NCBI GenBank assembly: GCA_041158765.1
Contig: JBEBAU010000021.1
Span: 1 to 56,885 of the forward strand
From: JAQBRD01 sp041158765
GTDB lineage: Bacteria; Patescibacteriota; Minisyncoccia; Phycocordibacterales; PALSA-1337
DNA: 56,885 nt
Reading direction: 5' to 3'
Part shown: one piece after another, positions 31,584 to 39,878 of the stretch
How positions within the stretch are numbered: the first letter of the stretch is position 1
Layout of the letters: each line of letters begins with the position of its first letter
Made by a program: the position numbers and the translations under genes
Notes under the pieces: model-generated
Told to the model about the DNA's origin: nothing
Seen by the model: only the letters and a program-made list of their open reading frames with translations
The model's database searches: none

Positions 31584-33395
31584 ATGCCAAAAAAGAATAA
31601 TATATTGATTATTTTTTTCACTCTCGCAATTTTAATTTCAATTGCATCAACATTCTACACAACAGTTATTAAGCATAGCTTCACTACAGAAGGGAGTGCT
31701 CTCATGTGCGATGATGCCGCCCCTAATCTATATGGGTTATTTGATACAAGTATTGCGCCAAGCTTCTTGTACTATTCATATCTACCGATAATTCTCATAG
31801 CTCTAGCCCTTGGTTTGTTTGTGTTTAGAAAAAACAGGACATCAATTCATTCAAAATCCTTGATTGCGATTGCGCTACTATTTTCTATTTTTATCATAAA
31901 TGAAATAGGAATGTGGATTACTTCTGAAGCTGATCTTGTACACTTCGAGTGGCAATTATCTGCAATTCTCCAGACACTGGTGGCTCTTTCAATAGTATAT
32001 TTTGTGTGGACATATTTTCACAAAGGTGACATATCATTTTCATCAAAAGCACTTCTCGTACTTGTATCACTACCGATAATAATTCTAGCCCCAACAACCT
32101 TGAATATGTCTGGCTTCGATATATCACAATGTGAAAGTACAAATGGAGCACTCTGGTCATATATATATGTTATCCAAATATCTCTAATTGGACTTGTTGC
32201 GCATCTTTGTTTCACCTATTACAACAAAGCGACGAAAATGCTCGACAAAAAGCAAATTCTCTTCATTGGTATAGCTTCTGTGCTTTGTTTGGGTATCTTT
32301 TCAGCAACAAATATTCTTGGTGACACAACCTACATATATGAATTCAATCTATTTGGCCCATTAGGAATCTTGCTCTTCATATCGATTCTCACATACATGA
32401 CTGTTCAGTTTAAACTCTTCAATATCAAGATAATTGGCGCGAATGTGCTTACCGGTGCACTCATACTTGCGATTGGATCATTACTATTCATAGAAGACAT
32501 TAGTACAACCAAAATCATTGTTGCAATTACATTAATTGTTTCAATTGTCCTTGGATATTTATTAAGTAACGGTGTGAAAAAGGAGGTCTCTCAGCGTGAA
32601 AGAATCGAGCAACTCGCTACTAATCTCCAAAAAGCCAATAGCAGACTCCTTGAATTAGACAAACAAAAGTCAGAATTCGTTTCATTTGCTACACACCAAC
32701 TCCGCGCTCCGCTTACTGCGATGAAAGGGTATGCATCTCTTATTCTTGAGGGTGATCTCGGGCCTGTAGAAGCACCTGTACGTGATGCGGTGGCGCGTAT
32801 TGCTGATTCATCGAAGACACTTGCATCGGTTGTTGATGACTATCTCAATGTGTCTCGTATTGAGCTTGGCACAATGAAGTACACGCTCGAGAAGCTCGAT
32901 CTCAAGAAGATGATTGAATCTGTTATTGCTGAAATCAAACCTAATATTGATCAAAAAAAGGACGTTGTATTCAGCTTCACTACTTTGCCTGAAAATAATT
33001 CAGTGACTTCTTCGACAGCTTTATCAAACGTTCCAGCAACGAGCTACATGGTTAATGCCGATCGTGATAAGTTCAAGCAGGTCATCGAAAATCTTATTGA
33101 TAATTCACTCAAATACACACCAAGTGGTAGTGTGCGCACAACACTTGAGCATAGAGGTGACAGCATTAGATTCACTTTGAAAGACACTGGCGTCGGTATT
33201 CTACCTGAAGTCATGCCGAAGCTCTTCAGCAAATTTACTCGCGCTTCAAATGCAAATGCAGTAAATATTCACGGAACTGGTCTCGGTCTCTTCGTCGCAA
33301 AAGACGTTGTCTTGGCTCATAACGGCAAAATCTGGGCTGAATCAGACGGAGAAGGTAAGGGTTCATCATTCATTGTTGAATTGCCAGCGGTATAA
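31584..33395 (+). CDS. Membrane sensor histidine kinase
   Basis: A 603-residue protein. ATG 31584 follows TATAAT by 7 bases; an upstream in-frame ATG lies before the box. About nine hydrophobic segments (residues 5-330) form a membrane sensor region of the 7TM/MASE kind. A short coiled coil (about 340-362) leads to HisKA with the phospho-acceptor H371 in FATHQLRAPLTAMKGY, then the HATPase domain with the N box NLIDNSLKYTPSG, DTGVGI and GTGLGLFVAK. It would autophosphorylate in response to a membrane or extracellular cue. No response regulator is adjacent. Confidence 0.95.
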   Translation: MPKKNNILIIFFTLAILISIASTFYTTVIKHSFTTEGSALMCDDAAPNLYGLFDTSIAPSFLYYSYLPIILIALALGLFVFRKNRTSIHSKSLIAIALLFSIFIINEIGMWITSEADLVHFEWQLSAILQTLVALSIVYFVWTYFHKGDISFSSKALLVLVSLPIIILAPTTLNMSGFDISQCESTNGALWSYIYVIQISLIGLVAHLCFTYYNKATKMLDKKQILFIGIASVLCLGIFSATNILGDTTYIYEFNLFGPLGILLFISILTYMTVQFKLFNIKIIGANVLTGALILAIGSLLFIEDISTTKIIVAITLIVSIVLGYLLSNGVKKEVSQRERIEQLATNLQKANSRLLELDKQKSEFVSFATHQLRAPLTAMKGYASLILEGDLGPVEAPVRDAVARIADSSKTLASVVDDYLNVSRIELGTMKYTLEKLDLKKMIESVIAEIKPNIDQKKDVVFSFTTLPENNSVTSSTALSNVPATSYMVNADRDKFKQVIENLIDNSLKYTPSGSVRTTLEHRGDSIRFTLKDTGVGILPEVMPKLFSKFTRASNANAVNIHGTGLGLFVAKDVVLAHNGKIWAESDGEGKGSSFIVELPAV

Positions 33396-33419
33396 ATAGT
33401 GTGATCACACAAAAAAATA

Positions 33420-33457
33420 ATCCCCGGCATGTCTTTTGGACTTGCTAGGGATTTTTG
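33420..33457. terminator. Probable intrinsic terminator
   Basis: AATCCCCGGCA pairs imperfectly with TTGCTAGGGATT (about 33422-33432 with 33440-33452), followed by TTTT. It lies between the kinase gene and the convergent 33477-33842 gene. Confidence 0.6.
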
Positions 33458-33476
33458 TGCTCAATCAATTCCACTT

Positions 33477-33842
33477 TCAATCTTCGGGTGGAGTATCCAC
33501 GAATTCGTGGCGTCCGGGAATCTTTTCCCAGTTTCTACCACCGTGATAGCGATGGACTCGGCCATCGACAACAGCTTTTTTGCGAGGGAGCTGAGGCTCT
33601 TCGCCGAAAAGACTTGCCTGTTTTGAAACAGGTGGAGTTTGTTGCCGAGGCTGAGAAGGCTGAGGTTCAAGCTGCAACTTAGTAGGTTGCGCTTCTTGTT
33701 GCTGTGCAGATGCTGTGAACCGGGACACAATACTGATGCCCAGCTCGCGCATCCAGTCTTCAAAAGGTTTTCCAGACCCTGAAGACGTCCATCGCGAAAC
33801 ATAGTGCTCGCGAGAGGCTTCACCGTAAGTCATTGTCTTCAT
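33477..33842 (-). CDS. Unknown Gln/Pro-rich small protein
   Basis: About 121 residues from ATG 33842 (in-frame TTG at 33854 also possible). Residues 1-45 include EASREHYVSRW and PFEDWMRELGISIVSRF. A Gln/Pro-rich low-complexity linker (about 46-75) leads to a basic C-terminal part (KKAVVDGRVHRYHGGRNWEK, then IPGRHEFVDTPPED). The alternative overlapping frame gives a Leu/Ser-rich product and is less likely. Composition and position (convergent on a plus-strand gene beside a terminator) match the atypical set. No family is recognised. Confidence 0.5.
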   Translation of the reverse strand: MKTMTYGEASREHYVSRWTSSGSGKPFEDWMRELGISIVSRFTASAQQQEAQPTKLQLEPQPSQPRQQTPPVSKQASLFGEEPQLPRKKAVVDGRVHRYHGGRNWEKIPGRHEFVDTPPED

Positions 33843-34026
33843 AACAAAGTGCAAACGTTGGGGTTGAGGGTTAGGTAAAAGGGGTTAAGGAGAGGTCACC
33901 TGCATTCAATCTTTCAGAGATTTAGAATTTCAGGCTTCTGGATATATAGTATACTACTATTGACACTATATGTCAAGTTGTTGTTATATATGAAAAACAA
34001 GCCTAAAAAAGCTTGTTATTTTCACG

Positions 34027-34092
34027 AAAAGGAAATTTTCGGACAACTGACTTGATTTCCTTTTAGAATTTATTTCAGTTGTCCGAATTTTA
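34027..34092. repeat. Palindromic repeat, copy 2
   Basis: Left arm TTCGGACAACTGA (34038-34050) and right arm TCAGTTGTCCGAA (34075-34087) pair over 13 bp. The loop is longer than in copy 3 by an extra segment that lets AAAAGGAAAT (34027-34036) pair instead with ATTTCCTTTT (34055-34064), so two mutually exclusive hairpins are possible. The first 31 bases match copy 3 at 30 positions. Confidence 0.88.
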
Positions 34093-34135
34093 CAATACTG
34101 CTACTAGCTGGCTACGGATAGCCCAAAAAATCCTT

Positions 34136-34621
34136 TTATACACTCGCAGCAACAATCGCATCAATCACAGCCTTCACATCAGCACCGTCAGCCTTGCCTT
34201 TGAATTCGCGCATGATTTCACCCATGAATTTGCCTGAGCTAGCCTTATCGAGCTTACCACCTGGCAATTGTCCGATTTTTGCCAAGACGACTTTTTGAAT
34301 TTCATCTCTACTCATAGAAGCAGGGAGGTATGCTTCTAGGTGCACCAACTCTGCGCGTTCTTTGTCTGAAAGATCCTTTCGGCCACCTTTTTCAAACTGG
34401 TCAATCGAATCCTTGTGTTGCTTCACGCTACGCTTCACAATTGCGAGGGCGTTTTCATCATTAATAAGCTCAGCATTACTCTTGTCGGCAACAGTAGTAC
34501 CTTTTGAAATAAGCTCATTTGAAAAAGCCGTAACAAGGCTTCGAAGCACATCGAGACGCACGCTATCTTTGGCGCGCATCGCATCTTTTATTTGATTTTT
34601 GATGGTTTCATGTAGTGTCAT
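34136..34621 (-). CDS. GatB/YqeY domain protein
   Basis: A 161-residue YqeY-family protein started at ATG 34621; a longer frame to 34651 would cross the divergent gene's start. Features: MTLHETIKNQIKDAMRAKDS, RLDVLRSLVTAFSNELISKG, LAIVKRSVKQHKDSIDQFEK, ERAELVHLEAYLPASMSRDE and the glycine-rich KASSGKFMGEIMREFKGKAD. The fold is related to the C-terminal tRNA-recognition part of GatB. The precise role is unknown. Confidence 0.93.
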   Translation of the reverse strand: MTLHETIKNQIKDAMRAKDSVRLDVLRSLVTAFSNELISKGTTVADKSNAELINDENALAIVKRSVKQHKDSIDQFEKGGRKDLSDKERAELVHLEAYLPASMSRDEIQKVVLAKIGQLPGGKLDKASSGKFMGEIMREFKGKADGADVKAVIDAIVAASV

Positions 34622-34641
34622 ATACTGATATACTATCACAT
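34622..34641. promoter_or_regulatory. 20-base divergent promoter spacer
   Basis: Only 20 bases separate ATG 34621 (-) and ATG 34642 (+). TATACT (34631-34636) precedes the plus-strand start by 5 bases, and its complement region carries TAGTATAT for the minus strand. Any -35 contacts would fall in the opposite gene's coding sequence. Confidence 0.5.
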
Positions 34642-35706
34642 ATGACGACAATTCTCATCGTACTTGTAGTTGTGGCTTTTCTTGTGATTATTGGGCTTCT
34701 TGTTGTGCTTTTTTTGAAACAAAAGGCGACAGCTGGGCAACCAAATCAAAATGATATCGGCCTCAAGCTTATTCTCGAGCAAGTTAATGAGCTTTCACGT
34801 ACTGTCGACAAAAAAATCTCCGAAAGTAATCGCCATATGAGCGACAGTGTTCACCGCCAATTCTCTGAATCAAAACAGCTCATCACCGACGTCACTGAGA
34901 AGCTTGCGAAGCTCGACGAAACAAATCGCCAAGTGGTTTCATTCGCAGATCAACTCCAAAGCCTCCAAGATATTCTCAAGAATCCAAAGCAGCGTGGTAT
35001 TCTCGGCGAATATTATCTCGAAACGCTTCTCAAGAACGTACTTCCTCCAGGCAATTATCAAATGCAGTATCCATTCAAAAATGGTGAAATTGTGGACGCA
35101 GCAGTTTTTGTGAAAGACAAAGTAATACCAATTGATTCGAAGTTTTCACTCGAAAACTATCAGCGAATGCTTGATGAACGCGATCCAGCTGAACGTGAGC
35201 GTCTCGAAAAAGCTCTTCGCAACGATCTCAAGCTTCGTATTACCGAAACCGCAAAATACATTCGTCCAAATGAGGGCACTATGGACTTCGCTTTCATGTT
35301 CATTCCGCATGAAGCAATATATTATGATCTCCTTGTGAATAAGATTGGTGAAAGTGATGAAGAAAATCAGAATTTCATCCAACGAGCAGCTCACAAATAC
35401 AAAGTCATCATCGTTTCACCGACATCATTCCTTGCATATCTCCAAACTGTCCTTCAGGGTCTCAAAGCGCTCCAAATAGAGGAGACAGCCAAGGATATTG
35501 TGAAGCGTGTCGAAGAACTCGGCAATCATTTGAAAAAATACGAGGAATATCATGCGAAATTGGGCACAACGCTCGGCACAGCGATAAATCACTACAATGG
35601 TTCATCAAAAGAGCTCAAAAAGGTAGATAAAGACGTTTTGCGCATTACTGGACAGGCTCCTGGTATCGAATCATTGCAACTGGATAAGCCAGATATTGAG
35701 GAATAA
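34642..35706 (+). CDS. rmuC: RmuC-family DNA recombination protein
   Basis: A 354-residue protein. ATG 34642 is chosen over 34615, which overlaps the divergent gene. Residues 3-25 form a membrane anchor, 35-105 a coiled coil, and 115-310 the RmuC domain: QLQSLQDILKNPKQRGILGE, NYQMQYPFKNGEIVDAAVFV, PIDSKFSLENYQRM, FMFIPHEAIYYDL and IVSPTSFLAYLQTVLQGLKA. RmuC proteins are PD-(D/E)XK-like and limit inversions between short repeats. That is noteworthy next to a palindromic repeat at 34027, although no link is shown. Confidence 0.94.
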   Translation: MTTILIVLVVVAFLVIIGLLVVLFLKQKATAGQPNQNDIGLKLILEQVNELSRTVDKKISESNRHMSDSVHRQFSESKQLITDVTEKLAKLDETNRQVVSFADQLQSLQDILKNPKQRGILGEYYLETLLKNVLPPGNYQMQYPFKNGEIVDAAVFVKDKVIPIDSKFSLENYQRMLDERDPAERERLEKALRNDLKLRITETAKYIRPNEGTMDFAFMFIPHEAIYYDLLVNKIGESDEENQNFIQRAAHKYKVIIVSPTSFLAYLQTVLQGLKALQIEETAKDIVKRVEELGNHLKKYEEYHAKLGTTLGTAINHYNGSSKELKKVDKDVLRITGQAPGIESLQLDKPDIEE

Positions 35707-35777
35707 TAGAGTGATAGGGCGTAGCAGCGTGAAAGGGCTTGCCATTTCAACACATATAGTATAGAATGACTCCCACT

Positions 35778-36125
35778 ATGGCTACATCAGCAAAGGCAAC
35801 AACATCAAAGGAATTCGCAATCGTTCAGGACGGTGGTAAGCAGTACCAAGTTTCTGTTGGCGATTCTATTAAGATAGAGAAGAAGATCGGTGAATATAAG
35901 GAAGGCGATGCTATCGTTTTTGACAACGTTTTGCTCGTGGATAATGGTTCTGAGACAACCGTTGGTGCTCCTTTCATCGCAAAGGCTTCTGTTTCAGGCA
36001 AGATTGTGAAAATCGGCCGAGCAGCTAAGGTTAATGTCATCAAATACAAGCAGAAGAGCAAGTATTTCAAGAAAAACGGCCACCGACAACCATTCTTCGA
36101 GGTCAAGATTGAATCAGTGAAATAA
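35778..36125 (+). CDS. rplU: 50S ribosomal protein L21
   Basis: A 115-residue protein. The start is ATG 35778 rather than 35766, because TATAGAAT (35761-35768) overlaps the earlier ATG. The L21 core AIVQDGGKQYQVSVGDSIKI, FDNVLLV, VGAPFIAKASVSGKIV and the C-terminal KYKQKSKYFKKNGHRQPFFE are all present. The N-terminus has a short Thr/Ala extension. L27, normally encoded next to L21, is about 8 kb away on the other strand (44207-44488). Confidence 0.96.
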   Translation: MATSAKATTSKEFAIVQDGGKQYQVSVGDSIKIEKKIGEYKEGDAIVFDNVLLVDNGSETTVGAPFIAKASVSGKIVKIGRAAKVNVIKYKQKSKYFKKNGHRQPFFEVKIESVK

Positions 36126-36153
36126 GCTCTCTCTCAGAGCTTTCAGACAAAAG

Positions 36154-36194
36154 AAAAAACCGTACGAACCAGTGATGGTACGTGCGGTTTTTCT
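36154..36194. terminator. Bidirectional intrinsic terminator
   Basis: AAAAACCG pairs with CGGTTTTT around an inner CGTACGAACC/GGTACG stem. It follows rplU on the plus strand and the 36214-37215 gene on the minus strand. Confidence 0.85.
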
Positions 36195-36213
36195 GAATCG
36201 GAATTGTTATTGA

Positions 36214-37215
36214 TTATGGGATACTCTCGCGGAGCCGAAAATAGGCTTTTTCTCCGTATTTGGTCATATTCACCATAGCGGGCATTTCTTTCAGCACAGT
36301 AGTGTTGTCAGCTGAAATAAATCCGACATCTTCCCAATCAACCAAGTTGGTGCTTGCTTCGACACTGTAGGCAATATTCGGTCTTTTAACACCAAACATT
36401 GCAACCAATTTAATTGGTCCATCATAATCCATCAAGAAAAAATTCTCGATGCGGGCGAGTTGATTCGTTGCCGAAGGGCTCGCAGCAAGTGGACTTGCAT
36501 CGTAAACATTGAATGCGAGTTCACCGCCAACTGCGCCCGTATCAACTTTCACCGAGAAGGAGGCTGTTTGCCCAACTGCAACCACATGCGACAAGTCGCG
36601 AAATGTTGTGATTGCATGTGGCCGATAAGTCGGGGACACAGCTTCCAACGAATTCATGCTGCCACGAGTCAGTGGCCCAACAAATCCTGTTACCGGTAGG
36701 CTATGTAAAGTTTGATACTTAATCACAGCGGCTTCTACCGCAGCGTCAAAGATCGCATTTTCATAGCCCGGCGAGTGTGGACCAGAAGCTGCAATCTGTG
36801 TATTCGTATCAGTATTTAAGATTCGCTGAAGCTCGAATACCTGCAGTCCCGTCGAACCGACTTGCATATCAACCACAAGCGTTCGCTGGGGGATAATAAG
36901 CTGTTCAGCGTCGAGCAGGGTTGAACCTTGATAGAGGTAGGCTGCTGTCAGATTCGTAATCTCGGCTAACGTGCCTTCGACTACAACAGACAGTGAATCA
37001 ACCGGGGTGGGGTTAATGACCGTAGTGGCATTAACGATAATCCGACCCACAAGTGCCTGATCCGAATCAGGCGGAATGTTACCAGAAGTAACAGTCCCGT
37101 CTTTGTCGAGCAGGGCACCGGACTGAAGGATGAACTGTTGCGCGTGTGCGAGGTTCGTGACGATGGTGAATAGCCCTTGGATAACCAAGGCCAATAGGAG
37201 GATGGACTTTTTCAT
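36214..37215 (-). CDS. Exported protein with peptidoglycan-binding domain and STNLVxW C-terminal module
   Basis: A 333-residue protein with a clear signal peptide (residues 1-25, cleavage after AHA). About residues 110-185 form a peptidoglycan-binding_1-like repeat (GSTGLQVFELQRILNTDTNT, IFDAAVEAAVIKYQTLHSLP, VTGFVGPLTRGSMNSLEA). The last 55 residues, YSVEASTNLVDWEDVGF...AYFRLRES, repeat the module at the end of the 11033-11782 protein. It has a TTGCAT-17-TATAAT promoter and a leader of about 90 bases, unlike leaderless neighbours. It is GC-richer than the flanking ribosomal and DNA repair genes. It is probably a wall-bound surface protein of unknown role. Confidence 0.8.
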   Translation of the reverse strand: MKKSILLLALVIQGLFTIVTNLAHAQQFILQSGALLDKDGTVTSGNIPPDSDQALVGRIIVNATTVINPTPVDSLSVVVEGTLAEITNLTAAYLYQGSTLLDAEQLIIPQRTLVVDMQVGSTGLQVFELQRILNTDTNTQIAASGPHSPGYENAIFDAAVEAAVIKYQTLHSLPVTGFVGPLTRGSMNSLEAVSPTYRPHAITTFRDLSHVVAVGQTASFSVKVDTGAVGGELAFNVYDASPLAASPSATNQLARIENFFLMDYDGPIKLVAMFGVKRPNIAYSVEASTNLVDWEDVGFISADNTTVLKEMPAMVNMTKYGEKAYFRLRESIP

Positions 37216-37314
37216 AATTTTTTCCGTATTCAGATGTCGAGGAACTGCTTTAGTTCGTTGAGTTTAAGGTTTTGAACAGTTTCGGCCTACCATATGGCAG
37301 GTCGTATGCTACAT

Positions 37315-37343
37315 ATTATAGCACATATTTCTGTATAATGCAA
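37315..37343 (-). promoter_or_regulatory. Sigma70-type promoter for the 36214-37215 gene
   Basis: On the minus strand TTGCAT (37343-37338), 17 bases and TATAAT (37320-37315). The leader of about 90 bases includes a CCATATGG palindrome (37290-37297). Confidence 0.65.
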
Positions 37344-37362
37344 GTACGGCTCAATATAGCAG

Positions 37363-37986
37363 TTACGCGCGATTCATGAAAGCACTTCGAATGGTCTCTC
37401 CATCAGCATATTCAAGCTCACTTCCAGTTGAAAGACCTCGGCCGAGAATAGTGACCGTAATGCCTTTTTCTAGTGCAATCTCTTTTGTGATAGATCGAAT
37501 GAAATCAGTAGTGTGTTCGCCATCAGGAGTAGCTGAAAATGAAAGCACGAGTTCTTTGATTGGCGTAGCACCAGTTTCAAATGAACTCATAAGTCGAGCG
37601 ATTAGTTCACGTGACCTCACGCGATTTTCTGGATTCTTTTCAAGTATTGGAACAACACCACCAAGAATGAAATAGAGACCTTGATGCACATGCGTCTTTT
37701 CAATTGCTTCAAAATCAGCGTCTTTGCTCACAACAAGCAAGACTGATTGATCGCGATTTCGGTCAGTACAAATAGGGCAGAGTGAGGCATTTGATTGCGT
37801 ATTGAAAAAGCGAAAACAGCGATTGCAAACATGTACCTGCTTCTTTATTTCAAGTATAAGACGTGAAAGTTCCTCAAGAGCGGCAGTATTGCGTGTGAGA
37901 AGATAATAGACGAAACGCCTCGCTTGGCGTGGGCCAATACCAGGAAATTCGCGGAAATATTCAGTCAGTCGAGAAATAGGATCCAT
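37363..37986 (-). CDS. recR: Recombination protein RecR
   Basis: A 207-residue protein acting with RecF/RecO to load RecA at gaps. An N-terminal helix-hairpin-helix (FREFPGIGPRQARRFVYYLL), a four-Cys zinc motif (VCNRCFRF and LCPICTD), a Toprim domain (LLVVSKDADFEAIEKTHVHQ, LYFILGG) and the C-terminal LVLSFSATPDGEHTTDFI and LGRGLSTGSELEYADGETI are all present. ATG 37986 follows a minus-strand TATAAT (37999-37994) by 7 bases, a leaderless layout. Confidence 0.97.
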   Translation of the reverse strand: MDPISRLTEYFREFPGIGPRQARRFVYYLLTRNTAALEELSRLILEIKKQVHVCNRCFRFFNTQSNASLCPICTDRNRDQSVLLVVSKDADFEAIEKTHVHQGLYFILGGVVPILEKNPENRVRSRELIARLMSSFETGATPIKELVLSFSATPDGEHTTDFIRSITKEIALEKGITVTILGRGLSTGSELEYADGETIRSAFMNRA

Positions 37987-37993
37987 GCAGGAA

Positions 37994-37999
37994 ATTATA
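37994..37999 (-). promoter_or_regulatory. -10 box (TATAAT) of recR
   Basis: Perfect TATAAT on the minus strand, 7 bases before ATG 37986, located between dnaB and recR. Confidence 0.6.
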
Positions 38000-38012
38000 A
38001 CGCTTGTCAGAA

Positions 38013-39425
38013 TCAGAAGCTACCGCCACCAGAGCTACCCGCATCAAAATCACCGAATTCGCCCTTTTCCATAGTGATGAATGATGTCTTTTCTTTGTCG
38101 AAGAAGAGTTTGACGACACCAGTAGGTCCGTTTCGGTGCTTTTCAATAAGAATTTCTGCTTCTTGCTTGCGACCTCCACCCTCATCATTCGATTCGCGGT
38201 GAATGAACATAACAACATCGGCATCTTGCTCGATAGAACCGGAATCTCGAAGGTCGGAGAGACGAGGCTTACCACCACGCTGTTCAACAGCTCGGGAAAG
38301 CTGTGAAAGTGCGATAACAGGCACATCAAGCTCTCGGGCAAGGTGTTTCAACGATCGAGATATTTCGGTAACCTGCTGAACGAGATTGTCGGCTTTGTGT
38401 TGACCAGTCGGCACCATAAGTTGGAGATAGTCCACGATGATGAGACCGAGACCTTTTTCACTCTTGAGACGGCGCGCAACTGAGCGCATTTTCAAGATAT
38501 TGTTACTTGATTGATCATCTATATATATAGGTGCGTGCGCGAGACGATCCATAGCCTCACGAATAGCCTTGAAATCGTTTTCAACTGAGAGATTGGCACC
38601 TGTTCGAATCTTCCATGAATCAACCTGTGATTCCGCCGAAAGCATACGATCAACAAGCTGCTGTGAGCTCATTTCGAGAGAGAATATACCGATTGGGACA
38701 TTGTGCTCGATCGCAGCTTTGCGAGCAATATCAAGAGCAAGCGATGTCTTTCCCATAGATGGTCGAGCAGCGAGAATAATGAGGTCAGACTTTTGGAAAC
38801 CAGAGAGCATCTTATCGAGATCTCTGAATCCAGAACGTACACCACGCAATTCACCCTGAGACTTGCTTAGCGTATCAATACGTTCCATTGCTGAGACGAG
38901 TTCATCACGAATTGCGACGAATTTGTGTGTGCCGGTGAAATTAGTAACATCATATACACGCTTCTCAGCTTGATCGAGGATTTCTTCGATATCACCCTCT
39001 TCGTCGAATCCAAGATTCCCAATGTATTCAGATGCGCTAATAAGATCACGCATGAGATGCTTTTTCTGGACAATATCGGCGTAGTGCTTGGCATTACTTG
39101 AAGAAGGAACGCTATTCACGAGCTCCGTGAGATAACTCATACCACCAGATTGTTCAAGAAGCTCTTTTTCTTTCAATCGAGATGAGAGGGAAAGGAGGTC
39201 AATTGGAATTCCCTTATTCTGAAGCTCGAGCATAGTTGCCCAAATATTGCTGTGGCGATTGGCATAAAAACTTCTTTCATGAATCACGTCGACAATTTCA
39301 TGGAAGACTTCTGGACGAATCATCACAGAACCGAGGAGGGCTTTTTCAGCTTCGAGAGATTGCGGAGGGATGCGAAGATCCTTCGCTTTGAAATAGGGTG
39401 AAGCTGTGCGAGCTGTTTCATTCAT
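38013..39425 (-). CDS. dnaB: Replicative DNA helicase DnaB
   Basis: A 470-residue hexameric helicase. The N-terminal domain is about 15-115 (PPQSLEAEKALLGSVMIRPE, HSNIWATMLELQNKGIPID). The RecA-like ATPase is about 180-445, with Walker A ARPSMGKTSLALDIARKAA, Walker B LGLIIVDYLQLM, VPVIALSQLSRAVEQRGG and RDSGSIEQDADVVMFIHRE. The C-terminus ends in a Gly/Ser tail. A TAGAAT box (39437-39432, minus) lies 6 bases before ATG 39425. Confidence 0.98.
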   Translation of the reverse strand: MNETARTASPYFKAKDLRIPPQSLEAEKALLGSVMIRPEVFHEIVDVIHERSFYANRHSNIWATMLELQNKGIPIDLLSLSSRLKEKELLEQSGGMSYLTELVNSVPSSSNAKHYADIVQKKHLMRDLISASEYIGNLGFDEEGDIEEILDQAEKRVYDVTNFTGTHKFVAIRDELVSAMERIDTLSKSQGELRGVRSGFRDLDKMLSGFQKSDLIILAARPSMGKTSLALDIARKAAIEHNVPIGIFSLEMSSQQLVDRMLSAESQVDSWKIRTGANLSVENDFKAIREAMDRLAHAPIYIDDQSSNNILKMRSVARRLKSEKGLGLIIVDYLQLMVPTGQHKADNLVQQVTEISRSLKHLARELDVPVIALSQLSRAVEQRGGKPRLSDLRDSGSIEQDADVVMFIHRESNDEGGGRKQEAEILIEKHRNGPTGVVKLFFDKEKTSFITMEKGEFGDFDAGSSGGGSF

Positions 39426-39598
39426 GTAATCATTCTAACATGAAGAAAAAATGTGCAATCAGTCGCGCAAACTAAAAAAGTTGATAGATTGTGTATAACT
39501 TGTGAAAAGGCTCTATTTTCAAGCGTACATTTTATTGAAAATTGAGATTTTCTTTATAGAAAATTCATTTCGAATTGCTATGCTTATTTTATTATTGG

Positions 39599-39604
39599 TA
39601 TAAT
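39599..39604 (+). promoter_or_regulatory. -10 box (TATAAT) of the 39618 gene
   Basis: TATAAT ends 13 bases before ATG 39618. The preceding intergenic sequence (39430-39598) is AT-rich with no other feature seen. Confidence 0.6.
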
Positions 39605-39617
39605 TTCAAAAAAATTC

Positions 39618-39878
39618 ATGGATCAGGAACACAAACTAACTGAAGCAGTACGTAATGTTGTACGTGAGGATACAATTAGAATTATGTATGAAAACATAAC
39701 ACCAATTATTGAGGCGGTTACGCACAGAGAATTCGAAAAGTTTAGAAAAATCATCCGTGAAGATGTTCGTAATGATGTTATAGAAATCATTGGCGCAGCT
39801 TTTGAAGAATTTTCTGAAATTATCGACAAAAAAATCGATACGAAAATAGCCACATTAAAATCAGAGCTCGCGCACTAG
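39618..39878 (+). CDS. Small helical protein, probably coiled coil
   Basis: An 86-residue highly charged protein predicted to be all helix. It contains two alike segments (AVRNVVREDTIRIMYENI and KIIREDVRNDVIEIIGAAFE), then IIDKKIDTKIATLKSELAH. It is similar in style to the small coiled-coil proteins at 11952 and 54648 (all share VREE/VRED-type or KID repeats). Its last 18 bases overlap the 3' end of convergent cysS. The function is unknown. Confidence 0.65.
   Translation: MDQEHKLTEAVRNVVREDTIRIMYENITPIIEAVTHREFEKFRKIIREDVRNDVIEIIGAAFEEFSEIIDKKIDTKIATLKSELAH

Noticed and set aside
33461..33823. Alternative minus-strand frame (120 codons)
   Set aside because: The overlapping 33477-33842 frame has more natural composition (low-complexity linker flanked by ordered-looking parts); this one is a Leu/Ser-rich shadow.
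36214..37215. Stop codon embedded in a terminator, as in four other atypical genes
   Set aside because: The nearest hairpin (36154-36194) starts about 20 bases after the stop, so this gene does not share the feature.
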